NCBI RefSeq assembly: GCF_001577835.2
Contig: NC_029542.1
Span: forward strand, 1,190,429-1,254,428
Origin: Coturnix japonica
Lineage: Eukaryota; Chordata; Aves; Galliformes; Phasianidae
Direction: 5' to 3'
Length of the DNA: 64,000 nucleotides
The translations under genes were made by a program, and so were the position numbers. Positions 49,030-64,000 of this stretch are shown here, piece by piece. Under the pieces are notes generated by a model. That model had not been told where the DNA came from. It saw only the letters and a list, made by a program, of their open reading frames with translations, and ran no database searches. Every line of letters starts with the position of its first letter. Position 1 is the stretch's first letter.

Positions 49030-52000
49030 TCACTTGCGGCGTTTCTTCTGCTCTTTGCGTTTCTGAGCCCTCACATCCTTCTTCATGCGGCTGTCGACAA
49101 CCTTGAACTGCCCCTTGACACCAGGGGGGCGGCGCACCCGGGGTCCAACCCCCTTCTTAGCCACCAGGTAGGTGACCTGTCGCTTCTCCTTGCCCAGCCC
49201 GGCCTTCTTGTAGATGCTGCAGGAGGAAGGGAAAAATAAGACTGAGATCCACAGAGGGGGACCTGCTCTAGGAACTGCCTTTGGCACACGTCTATGGGCC
49301 AGTATCAGGTCCCCAAGATGGAGCTCTCCCACCCCTTGGCCTACCCCCATCATACCCAGCCCATAATACACATCCCCTACAAGGATGGGGCTTTGTGACC
49401 ATGAAGGACCTGGGTCCCAACCACTCACCGCCGCAGCTGGGCCACCTTCTCCCTCTCTGAAATGTCCACCGTGCTCACCACGGCCTCCGCTCTCTTCTTC
49501 ATCTGCTCCATTTTCTTCAGCATCTGCGGGGACAGCAAAGGGTCAGTGAAACCAGGGAGCAGAATGGGGAGCCAAGCACCCAGCCAGGAGCACAGCCCAC
49601 ACTCACCCTCCTCTTCTTTCGAGCTTTGGCTTCCGCCACCTTCTTGATGGGGCGGGCGTTGATTTGACGCCAGCGCTGCCGATATTCCTCCACTGTCTGC
49701 TTGTCCAGGGGGATCTGTTTGCGCCGGTGTTGCTTCTCCTCCTCTGTGAACCACTCTGGCAGTTCTCCTTCATCCTCATTGAAGGAATACCTGCAAGAAA
49801 AGGGAACCAAGTGAACTGTGGGGTCCCATCCAGGTCCCTTGATGCATCTTCTATGCCATAATTGTAGAATCATGGCATGGTTTGAGTTGGAAGGGACCCT
49901 TAAGATCATGTAGTTCCAACCCCCTGCTGTAGGCAGGGACACCTTCCTTTACACCAGGTTGCTCACAGCCCCATCCAGCTTTGAATGCTTCCAGTTAAGG
50001 GCATCAATAACCTTAATGGGAAACCTGTTTCAGTGTCCCACCGCCCTCACAGTAAAGCATTTCTTCCTAATACACAGACTAAACCTATGCTCAGGAAGAG
50101 AATGAATTCTGTTTCTCCTCCAGCACCAACCACAGCTGCACCAACCTGTTGAAGGAATCATCAATCAAGTCCCGTTTGGCCTTTTTGGAGGTGGCAATGA
50201 TGGAGCCAAGTGCCAGGCCCTCAGCATCCAGGACACGTGCTTTCTTCACTGCAGCACACAGAGAGATTAAAGCTCAACCAACAGCCCCAAACCCAGAGAG
50301 CAACAAGCAGCCCTCCCACCCCATTGAGAAGGGCCTGACCCTCCTGTCACCTAAGAGATCTATATGACATCGCATGGAAAACACAGCACTCTCCACTCAC
50401 CTGGGTCCTCAATGGGCACCACCTCGAAGCCACACGGCTCTACCAGGCCCCGCTTTCTCTGCACTGGTTTTGGTGGCCTGCAAGGAGGACAGGAGAGCAG
50501 TCAGTGTCCTGCTCTCCATGACTGCGGAGCTGCACCATATCCAGTCTGCCTCTCACCCCTCCTCGTCGCTGCTGCTGTCATCATCATCGCTGCTCTGCTC
50601 AGCCTCTGCTTCAGCAGTGTCAGCTGCTGTGTCTGCTGCAGCCCGAGGTTCATCCACAGCATCCTCCTGGGGTACCTTCTTCTTCTGCTCCTTCTTCTTT
50701 GTTTTGCCTGGGGAAAAGGAACCGGTGGGTGATAGAGGCAGGCCCCGCTGCAAGCCTATCCCATAAGAGCTGCAGCTTAATGCTGCGCTAGTTCTAACTC
50801 ATTTGCAATGACATAGAAGGGAAAGCAACTTCTGAACATCTTTGTCCTGCTCTGAGCAGTGTCCACATCACAGTTTGACCTGATGCTCCAGGAAGGGACA
50901 TAGGGCTGTCCCTCTGTGTCCCCATACCAACACAGCCCCCATATCAACGCAGCCCCCACTAACCTGTCTGGGACTCGTGCTGTCTTTCAGCCAACATCTG
51001 TGACTGTCCCAGCTCCAGGTCCTCATCTGCATCATCCTCAATGCCAGCAAAAGCGTCCTGGGGACAGGGAGCAGTAGTTAAGGGGACACAGTGGGAACTG
51101 CCCGTGTTCGTTTCATTTCTGACACGTCGAAACTCACCTTCCCAAACCACAGGCTGGTCTGCCGCTCCTGCAGCACTGACTTCTCCTCCAGGGGCACCAG
51201 TAGGGGATTCTCCTCCCCCTCCTCCTCCTCCTCCTCTTCCTCCACAGGCTTCACCCTGTGACAGCAGCAGAACCAGCACCAAAGGCCAGTCTCTATATTA
51301 GCTCTTAAAGGAGCTCCTGCCCCAGGACAGCCCAGCCCAGCTCTCACCTCTTCACACGCTGCTCTCGTCTCTCCCGCTCCAACCGGCGCTGACGGGCCTC
51401 AATCTCAACCAGCTCCTCTGGGTCCAGGTCGCTGGCCAGGGAAATATCATCATCCTCATCATCTGCATCTGAGACACAGATGTCGTCATCCCCAGGACTC
51501 ATTTCCAGCAGGGCATCCGCCGACGCCATGTCTCCCCGGGACACCTCATTCAGCAGCTGCAATGTAAGGGATACAGGAATCAGGAGCTCAAGCCAGCCGG
51601 CCACGTGCCTATATCTGCCCCATTGCTGTGGCTATAGGAGCCTGGGCTGTCCCAGGCACACACCTGGGTCTTTTGGATAGTCTGAAGGGAGAACATGCTG
51701 GTATCGCCATCGTCAGCAATGGAGACACCAGGGAGGTCCATCTTCAGCTCTACGCGCTCACGCTGCTTCCGCTGTTCCTTCAGGATCTTCTTCTTCTTTC
51801 TGGAAGAAGAAATAACAAAAGGCCAAGGAATGAGGCTGCACTAGCAGCAGGTCATCCAATGCCACAACTCACACCTTATCTCTCTGAGGATGGAGAGCAC
51901 AGCAGGAGTCACTCCACTGTGAGAGAGTCCAAGCTTCAGGGCAAAGAGAGCCCATGTCAGCTCGGAGAAGCAGAGGACCCCAAGAACCCCAGACCCAACC

Positions 52001-55000
52001 CCAAGAACTCCAGACCAAACCCCCTATGTACAGAGAGACAGACCCTGACACCACTGCCCAGAGCCCTCATGCTACTACAATGATCCCTCAACTCTCCTTG
52101 GCTGAACTGCTTTTACCTTTTTAGCTCTGCCAGCTCCTTAGCCTTCATCTCCGCCAACGCCAGCTCTACCTCCTCTTCCTCTTTCGCCATCTCATCAGCT
52201 GCAGCTTTTGCTGTCTTCTCCTCCTCCTCCCGGCCTTCCTCCTCTTCACCAGAGCTCAGGCTGCCAAAAGGAAGGAGGTCAGAGAACCTTTCCTGCTGGC
52301 AGCTCCTTCCTACACCAGCTCTGTTGCTCTTACTTGATATCCAGCTCCTTTGCTTGCTCTTTCAGCTTTTTGGTCAAGAATCGCCTCAGTTTTGTCCTCC
52401 AGTTCAACAAGGCTCTATGCAGGGAAAAAGCCTGTTAGAAGCACCCCATTAAACCCAGTGTAATGCCTCGTCTCTATCCCAGTCCCCCCCAGTACCTGAG
52501 CTCCTTGCGCCCCAGCACACGGATGTCCTTGCAGCACTGACGCAGCTCCTCCGTGGTGGAACTGTGATTCTCCAGCTCTCCATCCCCCAGCGTGATCTGC
52601 ATGAACAGTGATGAGGCCGTGACTTCCGAGACCCAGCTTTCATCCTACCTCCCTTCCACAGGGAAAAGGGACCTGGGTCACCCAGCTGCCCCTCCTCACG
52701 GCTCTGTGCTCATGCAGATCTATCTCTGGGGCCACCAAAGCCTCTCACCTCGTTGGCCTTAGAGAGGAAGTCCACAGGGTTGGGAGCCTTGAGGAAGTCC
52801 ATCAGGGTGAAGCGGTGGTAGAGAGTGGTGTCACCATCTGCATATCCTTCTGCCTACAGGAGGAAGGCACTGTTTAAGCTACAGCAAGGCACAAGGCAGC
52901 TTCAGCCATCTCCCAGATGTTATCAATTCAATGTCATTCATGTGTTGTTGCAGCAGCCTACATAAACGTGCCTACGCAATCCAGGAACAAGGACAGCCCC
53001 TACCTGCATGCTGAGAATGGGGACAGCTCTAGGATGCCTCCTACAGCCTCACCTAGCACACAGGTGATAACATAAGGGTTTGTGAAGCTCCATGTCCAGC
53101 TGAGGCTGCTTGGCAGAGTTTTCAGTGTTGTGTGTCCTAAAAGCACCTCAATGACTCACAAACCAACAGGCCAGCTATTGCAAAAGGGAGTTTTACTGAC
53201 CCATTCTCAGCCTCACAACTTGTCATTTCTCCAGCACTGCACCACCATCTAAATGCATAAACCCCCCTAACAGTGGCTATTCCAGCACCTCATACCCCAC
53301 ACCTTTCTATTACACTCTCTTTAGCCCCAAGCCCTAACTCCTTTCATTTATTTGGCCACAAACAAACTGGTTGCCTGCCCAGCACTCTGCTACCACCTTC
53401 CTGCAGCTCTTCACCTGCCAGCAAGTCTGTTATAACCACCCAGCTCTGCTTTCCACAGACTTAGCAGCTAAAAACAAGCTTCTTTGTCCACCTATCCCAT
53501 GAAGATCAGATTGCTGGCCAGGACAAGCAAGACTAGGGAAAGACGTAGAGCCAGAGGCTCTTTCCTTGGCTCTTAACATGGGACAGCCCCATGATAAGTA
53601 ACTCTCAGCCCACCCCAACAAACAACTCCCCTCATACCTTTGGCTTTTTCTTGCTGATGAGCTCACTAACAGACTTAGCGTGAACCTCCACCTCCTTGAA
53701 GGCGTATTTCGGGTCAAAGAACTTGCTGTCAATTTTGTCTGGAGCCTGATAACCTGGAGTGAGAGAAATTAGAGACCAATGGGTGTCTCCAAGCCTCCAT
53801 TTAATACAACAAGAAGCAACAAGAAGTCAGCACAGCCACTCACCCTGGCACACCACAAAGATCTCAGCAGACTCATTGCGTGAGGCTTGTGGTTTAGTAG
53901 CCTGGACTTTATGGAAGAACTGTTGGAAGATCCAGAGGAGAGGCTGGTAGTCCCGGGATCGAAAAACCTTGGTGATAAACCATCCACCTTTGCAGAGAAA
54001 CTCACAGGCCAGTTTCAGAGCCATGAGAGTCAGGTTGGCTGCAGCGGTAGAGAAAAGCAGTCATCAGAGTTAGTGCTGTCCCCAACCAACCTGCTCCATG
54101 TCTCACAGTGCACATTGCTACGCCAGCTTCTCCAAGCATGCACCAGCTCTGGGTGACCCCCACCTTGCGAATAGGCATCATGCACCCAGCTGGCCCCCAC
54201 GTTGGGTGCTCCATCATTCAGCACCACGTCCACCTTCCACGTCTGCAGCTCCTTGCGCAGAGCCTGAAGGACAGAACTCGTGTTAGTTCTGCTTGAGCCA
54301 ACAAGTTACAAGTTGTTTTGCATAAGCCAGCAAGCAACCGCCCCAGTCTGCATCCATAGCTCCCTACACAGTGATCTGCTCAGCCCTGCTGCTGGTTTCA
54401 CTCCTCATTGAGTCCTATTCATGCAGGGTGATACCCCCATCCCTTACAGAGCTGCAGTGATACTCAATGCAAAGGACACCAGTCCTCACCTGGCGGCATT
54501 TCTCAGTGGTGATGTCCTCCTGCAGCGTCACAACGTTGGGAATGGGCTTGATAGGAACCAGATCCACCCCTTGATATGAACAACACACATCAGTAATACA
54601 CTCCATCCCATCCCAAGGCATCTCCCAACCCACCACCTCAATACTCACCAATGACCAAACTGGAGACTGGCATGAATTTGGAAGCCACCTGCAGCCTGTA
54701 AGGAACAGAGAAGCCCAAAGGCACTGAGAAGAGCCCTCAATCCCAATCAGTGCTGCCACAACAGCAAGCAAAGGGGCTGCGTTGCATTGCTTTGCATTGT
54801 GTTGCATTGCTTTGCATTGCTCTCCGTTGTTTTGCGTTGCATTGCATTGCTTTGTGTTGCATTGCGTTGCATTGCTTTGCTTTGTGTTACTTTGCATTGC
54901 ATTGCTTTGCATTGCATTGCTTTGCATTGCATTACTTTGCTTTGCATTGCTTTGCATTGCATTGCATTGTGTTGCATTGCTTTGCATCGCATTGCATTGC

Positions 55001-55925
55001 ATTGCTTTGCATTGCGTTGCATTGCTTTGCATTGCCTTGTATTGCATTGTGTTGCTTTGCACTGCGTTGCTTTGCATTGCTTTGTATTGCGTTGCATTGC
55101 TCTGCATTGTGTTGCTTTGCATTGCACTGCTCTGCATTGCGTTGCATTGCTCTCCATTGCATTGTATTGCTTTGCACCGTTGCATTGCTTTGCACTGCAC
55201 TGTATTGCTTTGCATTGTTGCATTGTATTGCATTGCGTTGCATTGCTCGGCATTGCTTTGCTCTGCATTGCATTGCATTGTGTTGCTTTGCATTGCGTTG
55301 CTTTGCACTGCTTTGTATTGCTTTGCATTGTTGCATTGTGTTGCTTTGCATTGCATTGTGTTGCGTCGCTTTGCATTGCGTTGCACTGCATTGTATTGCT
55401 TTGCATTGTTGCATTGTATTGCAGTGCGTTGCATCGCTTTGCATTGCATTGCTTTGCATTTCATTGTATAGCTTTGCATTGTTGCATTGCATTGCTTTGC
55501 ATTGCTTTGCTCTGCATTGCATTGCGTTGCGTCGCTTTGCATTGCATTGCTTTGCATTTCATTGTATTGCTTTGCATTGTTGCATTGTGTTGCGTTGCTT
55601 TGCATTGCATTGCATTGCATTGCATGGCTCTGTGTTGCCATGATCTCGCAGCCCATCAATGCACCCCGTGTCACTCACCACCCGCCCGGTGCCGCACACA
55701 GGTCGAGCAGCGCTCGCGCTTTCTGCAGGAACTGGAACTTCCTGTTGAGCTGCAGCAGTTTGAAGGCGGATCGGGAGCGGAACCCTATGGAGGGCAGATA
55801 TGAGGGTCAGGAGCTGCCATAGCTCAGCCCAGCCGGGCCCATAGGATGCAATGCTCACCCGTCTCCTTGGCCAGGTGGTAGAACTTGTCCCTGCGGCTCT
55901 TCCCGACTTTGCTTTTCTTGCCCAT
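49030..55925 (-). CDS. FTSJ3: pre-rRNA 2'-O-ribose RNA methyltransferase FTSJ3
   Basis: Nucleolar methyltransferase (yeast Spb1 family) needed for pre-rRNA processing. Twenty-one coding exons run from 55925-55859 and 55784-55679 to 49216-49030; phases agree throughout, giving 831 residues (human 847). N-terminal FtsJ/RrmJ domain: SAFKL with the first catalytic Lys, SAM motif [47 protein letters not shown]. Middle: acidic, serine-rich low-complexity segments such as [15 protein letters not shown] and [13 protein letters not shown], typical of nucleolar proteins. C-terminal Spb1 domain: [64 protein letters not shown], and a basic tail [10 protein letters not shown]. Start at 55925 matches the family N-terminus [21 protein letters not shown]. 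Its promoter is shared head-to-head with PSMC5. Intron 2 carries an 850-bp TTGCA array. Confidence 0.96.
49855..50100 (-). mobile_element. CR1 3' fragment, antisense, FTSJ3 intron 18
   Basis: Reverse-complement CR1: GTAGAATCATGGCATGGTTT, then TTGGAAGGGACC and CAACCCCCTGCTGTAGGCAGG. Same orientation as FTSJ3 transcription. Confidence 0.85.
54775..55632. repeat. TTGCA-based minisatellite in FTSJ3 intron 2
   Basis: About 860 bp made of TTGCA and TTTGCA units in irregular alternation (TTGCATTGCTTTGCATTGC-like), with scattered G/A and C/T variants. Both strands are largely stop-free, producing spurious open frames of 200-420 codons rich in Cys/Ala/Leu or Asn/Gln/Met/Lys. Confidence 0.97.
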
Positions 55926-56482
55926 GTTGCCGCTGCTTTAATGTCCGTTAACGGCAGCGAACTGCGCGGAGCCAAAGGGGGAAACAGCCCCGGCTGCCCC
56001 ACGTGCTCACAACACCACCGTCCCGTCGTGCACCGCGCGGCACGCCTCACTTCCGCTTCCGTTCAGCTCTCGCCGCCATCTTGGGAGTGGAGCCCCGAAC
56101 TGCTTTACAGCATCCTCTGCCAAGATAACAAACACAGATTGGTGGGTAAGTTGGCATGGCTGACTGCGTTCCATAGGGGTTGTTATATTCTGCTTTCGGT
56201 CTTTCTGCACACCATAAAATCAAGACTCTGTCATTGACCTTACCAATATGGCGGGCACGCTTCGTACTTCGCATGTGCACCGTGAACTATCGCGTTACCC
56301 ATTGGCACCGCGGGACAAAACTACGCATGCGCAATCTGTAGGCTTCACAGTACGCATGCGCTGTCTGCTCACTCACGTCCAGGAAGTGACGCCATCGCGT
56401 CCTGCGCGCGGCGGAAGTGGAGCGGCGGCCATCTTTATTGCCGGCAATAGTGTTCCATAGGGGTTCGATGCCGGCAGAGAAG
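55926..56482. promoter_or_regulatory. Bidirectional CpG promoter of FTSJ3 and PSMC5
   Basis: Only 557 bp separate the two start codons. Visible motifs: NRF1-like ACGCATGCGC at about 56323 and 56352; ETS-like TTCCGCTTCCG near 56051 and GCGGAAGTGG at 56411; YY1-like CCGCCATCTT at about 56073 and CGGCCATCTT at about 56427; an inverted CCAAT (ATTGG) at 56301. No TATA box is evident. This set is typical of housekeeping bidirectional promoters. The distribution suggests two start clusters, one at each end. Confidence 0.75.
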
Positions 56483-60670
<4,188 letters not shown>

Positions 60671-60695
60671 GGGTGAGCTGGGGCCTGTGTTGTCT

Positions 60696-60701
60696 AATAA
60701 A
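60696..60701 (+). other. Poly(A) signal AATAAA, PSMC5
   Basis: 26 bp after the stop codon, so a very short 3' UTR; only about 110 bp separate it from the opposing SMARCD2 signal. Confidence 0.85.
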
Positions 60702-60810
60702 GTGCTGCTTTATCCACATCTATGCACTGATTTGGGTACAGGGGCTGCAGCACTTTTTTGCTGGAAGGAACCCCACCACACACACACGCACAGAACTGCT
60801 GCTAACTGGT

Positions 60811-60816
60811 TTTATT
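60811..60816 (-). other. Poly(A) signal AATAAA (TTTATT on plus), SMARCD2
   Basis: Implies a 3' UTR of about 1.1 kb for SMARCD2, covering 60.8-61.9 kb, which includes C-rich (near 60906) and T-rich (61387-61430) runs and no other gene. Confidence 0.7.
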
Positions 60817-61918
60817 AGAAAATAATCCAAAACAGACAAAACGGTTACGCAAGAGGCAGAGCAGGCACCCCTGAGCCATAACACCCTAGGAATATGTAAA
60901 CACACCCCCCCCCCCCCCTCTGCCTGCGACTGCCCAGAGGAAGCTGGGCTGCCCTACAAAGAAAACATAGGCATGGGGCCAGCAGGGTAAGGCACTTCAG
61001 TGGGGCTGGTGGGTGGTGCACTGTCCCCTCATCCCCAGTGCAGTGGCCCCACACTCAGCCCCTTGCCCCAAACATCTCCAGTTCTCAGAGCCCTGGGGAA
61101 GGGGAAAGGGGGGGAGAAGCTGCTGCCTGCAGGTTCCTGGGGACAGAGCTACCCCCCCATACCTCGTCTCAAACACAGGACAAGTGTAAAACAACAGGGG
61201 GGGTGGAGTAATCAACTGATTGTCAAGAACCCAACACTAAAAACTCAGTTACATACAAAAAGAACAGCTTGGGCTGGACGAGCCCACCGACAACACCACG
61301 AGTCACTGCATAGTTTGAGGTGATTGAGTGCAGGAAGAGGAACTCTAATATATTAATCAAATACAAACCCACTGTACAAAATGTTATTTTTTTTTTCCTT
61401 TTTCTTTTTTTTTTTCTTTTTTCTTTTTATAAAACCTGTTCACAAAAATAGTGCAAAAAAACATCGGGCACCAGCAGCAGGGCTGGCATTTGGAATGACA
61501 AACTTTGGTTAAAAGAGAGAGGGGGGCAGGGCTGAGCCTGCCCTCACGGTGGTAGGGAAGGGCTGGCAGGGCAGGAAGCAATGCCAGGAGGGGGCTTTGG
61601 CCAGAGGCAGGGCAAGGAGGGGATGGGGGCAGACAGCGTGCTGGCATCCATTGCTACAGGGAGAGGCAAACTGCAAGATGCAAAAGCAAGGACGTGTTAA
61701 TGCAGCAGGATTTGGGGTAGGGAGAATTAGGGACCCTCTGCTGCTCTGCCTGTGGCGAGAGCTTCCTGGCTGAGGGGAGCCCAGGGGTACGAGAGGTTCC
61801 AAATCCCTCCAGGCACGTAGGGTTTGTGCAAGTGCTGTATTTGATTCCAGTAAGAAGTACCGACAGGCTCAGGCAGCAGGGAGAGGAGGAGGAACAGCTC
61901 CTGAGCCCTGCTGGCCTC

Positions 61919-63865
61919 TTAAGTGAGGCGGATCCCAAGCACTTGTTCCAGTTCCTGCCGACGCTGCTGGACCTGGAGGAGGCGAGGGAGGTCAGGCAGG
62001 GCTTGGGGCAGGCCCTGTCCCTCTCTGAGCACCAACTCCTTCCATACAAGCAGTCCCTGCTCCCTGTTTTCAGCCTCCCTGCTGCCATCTCAGCCCAGAG
62101 GAGCACCCCGCCAGCACAGCACAGAACCCACCTTGGCAAAGATGTGTCTGCCCACAGCCTCCTGGGCCCAGGGCTGTTGGTAAAACTCAGCTCGTCGCTC
62201 CTCCTCAGGATTCCCAATCACATCTGTTATGATCTAAGCAAAGCATAAGGGAGAGCATAAGGTGAGCGCTATGGCTGGCCCCTGCTCAGCCTCCCTGCCT
62301 CTCGCCCTGCCCTACCCTCGACATTTTTACCTTGAGGTCCCTCCTCTGTGATTTGATCCACTCCTGGATGAAATCCTGCGGGTTGTTGCTGAAGCTCAGC
62401 ATGAAATCACGCTGTGTCTTCAGCTGGTTGATGGATTCGATGGTCTCATGGATCTGCAGAGATGACAGAAGGTGAGAGAGGCAGGTGGAACAACTACATG
62501 GGACCTGGAGTTCATGGAAGCCCCCAAACCAAGACACAGCTGGCACCAAACCCCCCCAGTTCAGATAGGGGGGAGCCCCTCACCTTGGCATCCAGTGAGG
62601 CGATCTCCTGCTGGTTGGTGGTGGAAGCCAAGAAGTTGCTCATCTGAGCTTTCAGGGGATCATCCACCTCCACGTCGATGTCGTAGCAGGCCGTCTTCTT
62701 CTGGTCATTGGGGTCCACGCTGGAAGGAGGCAGAGTGTTGAGGAGGAGGCAGATCAACCACCCTCAAAAGCAATACAAGGACTGCCCCAAGGAGCTCCTG
62801 AAGTTATTGGGCTGATTTTTCCCCTCCCAACAACCTCTGTACTCACTGCTGTTCTGAGATGGACATCTCACAGCACCTGCAGCCCTGCATCCTCATCAAA
62901 GAGTTACCACCCATTGCTCCATGCAGCCCAGCCCCCCCAAAGGGGGTATTGCCCAGCACTCCCACAGCCCTACCTGATGGTGTGGTTGATGATGATGGGA
63001 TCCGGGTGCTGCAGGAGCCCTGCTAACTTCATGGGGATCTCAGAGAAGCGCATACGGACACAGTTGAAGATCTGGAGGGGTAAAAGCAGAGCATTTAGCT
63101 GCCAGTATCAGGGGCTCCTTCCACCCACCCACCTGAGCAGGAACAAGGTTTTGCTCAACCTTGCTTTGTGCATGCCAAGCTGATAGTTGCACAACAGAGC
63201 ATGGGGAGGGGGACAGTGACCACTCCAAGCCAGGAACAAATGCTTTTCTTGGCTTTGAAGGATGGGGAATGGTGCTCTCCTCCCCAGCAGGGACCCACAT
63301 AGAAACAAGAGGGCAAGGGCATCCCAGAGGGAGGTGAAGGAGAGCCGTGGACTCACCTGTCGGAAGTAGCGGTTGCAGTTGATGTACTCCTTCTCGTGGC
63401 TGTCCTGCAGCTTGTTGTGCTTGATGTACAGCCAGAGCGCCTGCATGATGCTGGCACGGGTCTGGGTGTGCACCCCCAGCAGGCGAGCCAGGCGAGGGTC
63501 CAGTTTGTATTGTGGTGGCTGCAGGGACATGCAGAATTAAGGGCATGTTTGGCATGTGGCCCTTCAGTGAGCACAGTGTCCTGCACAGCCCTCGTGCTGC
63601 TGCAGGCTGAGGGCTCATTCCTAGAGCTCCTCTCCACTGCTTTCTGTCCCTGTTCTGTATCACAGCACATTACCCAACTGCCTCCCTCATTCAAGACCCT
63701 CCCCAGCTTGTTTCAGCCCACTCAGCTGTGCTGGAGGGCAGCATGGCACTGCTAACGCCTTACCTGGTGATCCAGCATCAGCAGCAGGGTGCACTTCACA
63801 TTGACATCGCCAGGACGCTTCACTTGGAAGCCATCAGTCTCCTGGGTCGTGGGCAGACGGTGCCA
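61919..63865 (-). CDS. SMARCD2: SWI/SNF complex subunit BAF60B (3' part; continues past the right edge)
   Basis: Accessory subunit of BAF chromatin-remodelling complexes, linking them to transcription factors in the nucleus. Coding exons in view (descending): 63865-63764, 63518-63357, 63071-62974, 62719-62584, 62453-62331, 62233-62132, 61972-61919; all joined phases agree. The SWIB domain is clear ([40 protein letters not shown]). It is followed by [39 protein letters not shown], a coiled-coil [19 protein letters not shown], and the C-terminus [22 protein letters not shown]2 is preferred over its SMARCD1 and SMARCD3 paralogues because it adjoins PSMC5 tail-to-tail as in mammals. Upstream exons lie beyond 64000. 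Confidence 0.95.
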
Positions 63866-64000
63866 CTAGGAATAAAGGGACACTGTTTAACTTGGTTTCA
63901 CCAACACTGATGAGCTCCAGCCCAGCTGTAGGCAGTTCAGGTGGACTACGGGAGCACTGGATTGGGCTGAATGCTTGATTCCAATTGCTCAAACAGCTCC

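Noticed and set aside
54415-55803. Open frames of 200-420 codons on both strands across the FTSJ3 intron 2 array
   Set aside because: Produced by a pentamer repeat that lacks stop codons; composition is periodic and the frames cross FTSJ3 exon-intron borders.

Overview
The window looks like a gene-dense avian microchromosome segment, most likely from a galliform bird and similar to chicken chromosome 27. The evidence is the many CR1 retroposon 3' ends on both strands, compact introns, abundant simple-sequence arrays, vertebrate exon-intron structure, and a run of genes (SCN4A, PRR29, FTSJ3, PSMC5, SMARCD2) that lie together on human 17q23. Species assignment is inference.

Layout: 1-3708 (minus) holds the first six coding exons of the muscle sodium channel SCN4A, which runs off the left edge. 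3.7-12.1 kb has no gene I can support; it holds an AACAC-type array, a CpG-rich patch and a pair of MEF2-like sites. 12094-18620 (minus) is an intact 13-exon, 422-residue class B1 GPCR of the GHRH/VIP/PACAP group. 21872-23644 (plus) is PRR29. 24884-27837 (plus) is an intact 297-residue 1-acylglycerol-3-phosphate acyltransferase. 28624-36141 and 37890-47942 (both plus) are tandem alpha-2-macroglobulin-like genes: the second is complete (36 coding exons, 1475 residues, GCGEQN thioester); the first matches it exon by exon up to exon 21 and then stops, with no thioester or receptor-binding domain. 49030-55925 (minus) is FTSJ3 (21 exons, 831 residues), head-to-head across about 560 bp with PSMC5 (56483-60670, plus; 12 exons, 406 residues). 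PSMC5 converges on the 3' end of SMARCD2 (minus, running off the right edge).

Reading frames and splice phases were joined by hand; every complete gene closes in frame, which is the main support for the models. Housekeeping functions (ribosome biogenesis, 26S proteasome, SWI/SNF) sit at the right; tissue-type functions (muscle excitability, peptide-hormone reception, protease trapping) sit at the left and centre.

Most interesting points: the truncated tandem A2M-like copy with a 3x36-bp repeat in its bait segment, the SCN4A U12-type intron that appears to end in AA rather than AC, a tRNA-headed/CR1-tailed SINE-like sequence in PSMC5 intron 1, and a gene order that is swapped relative to human.
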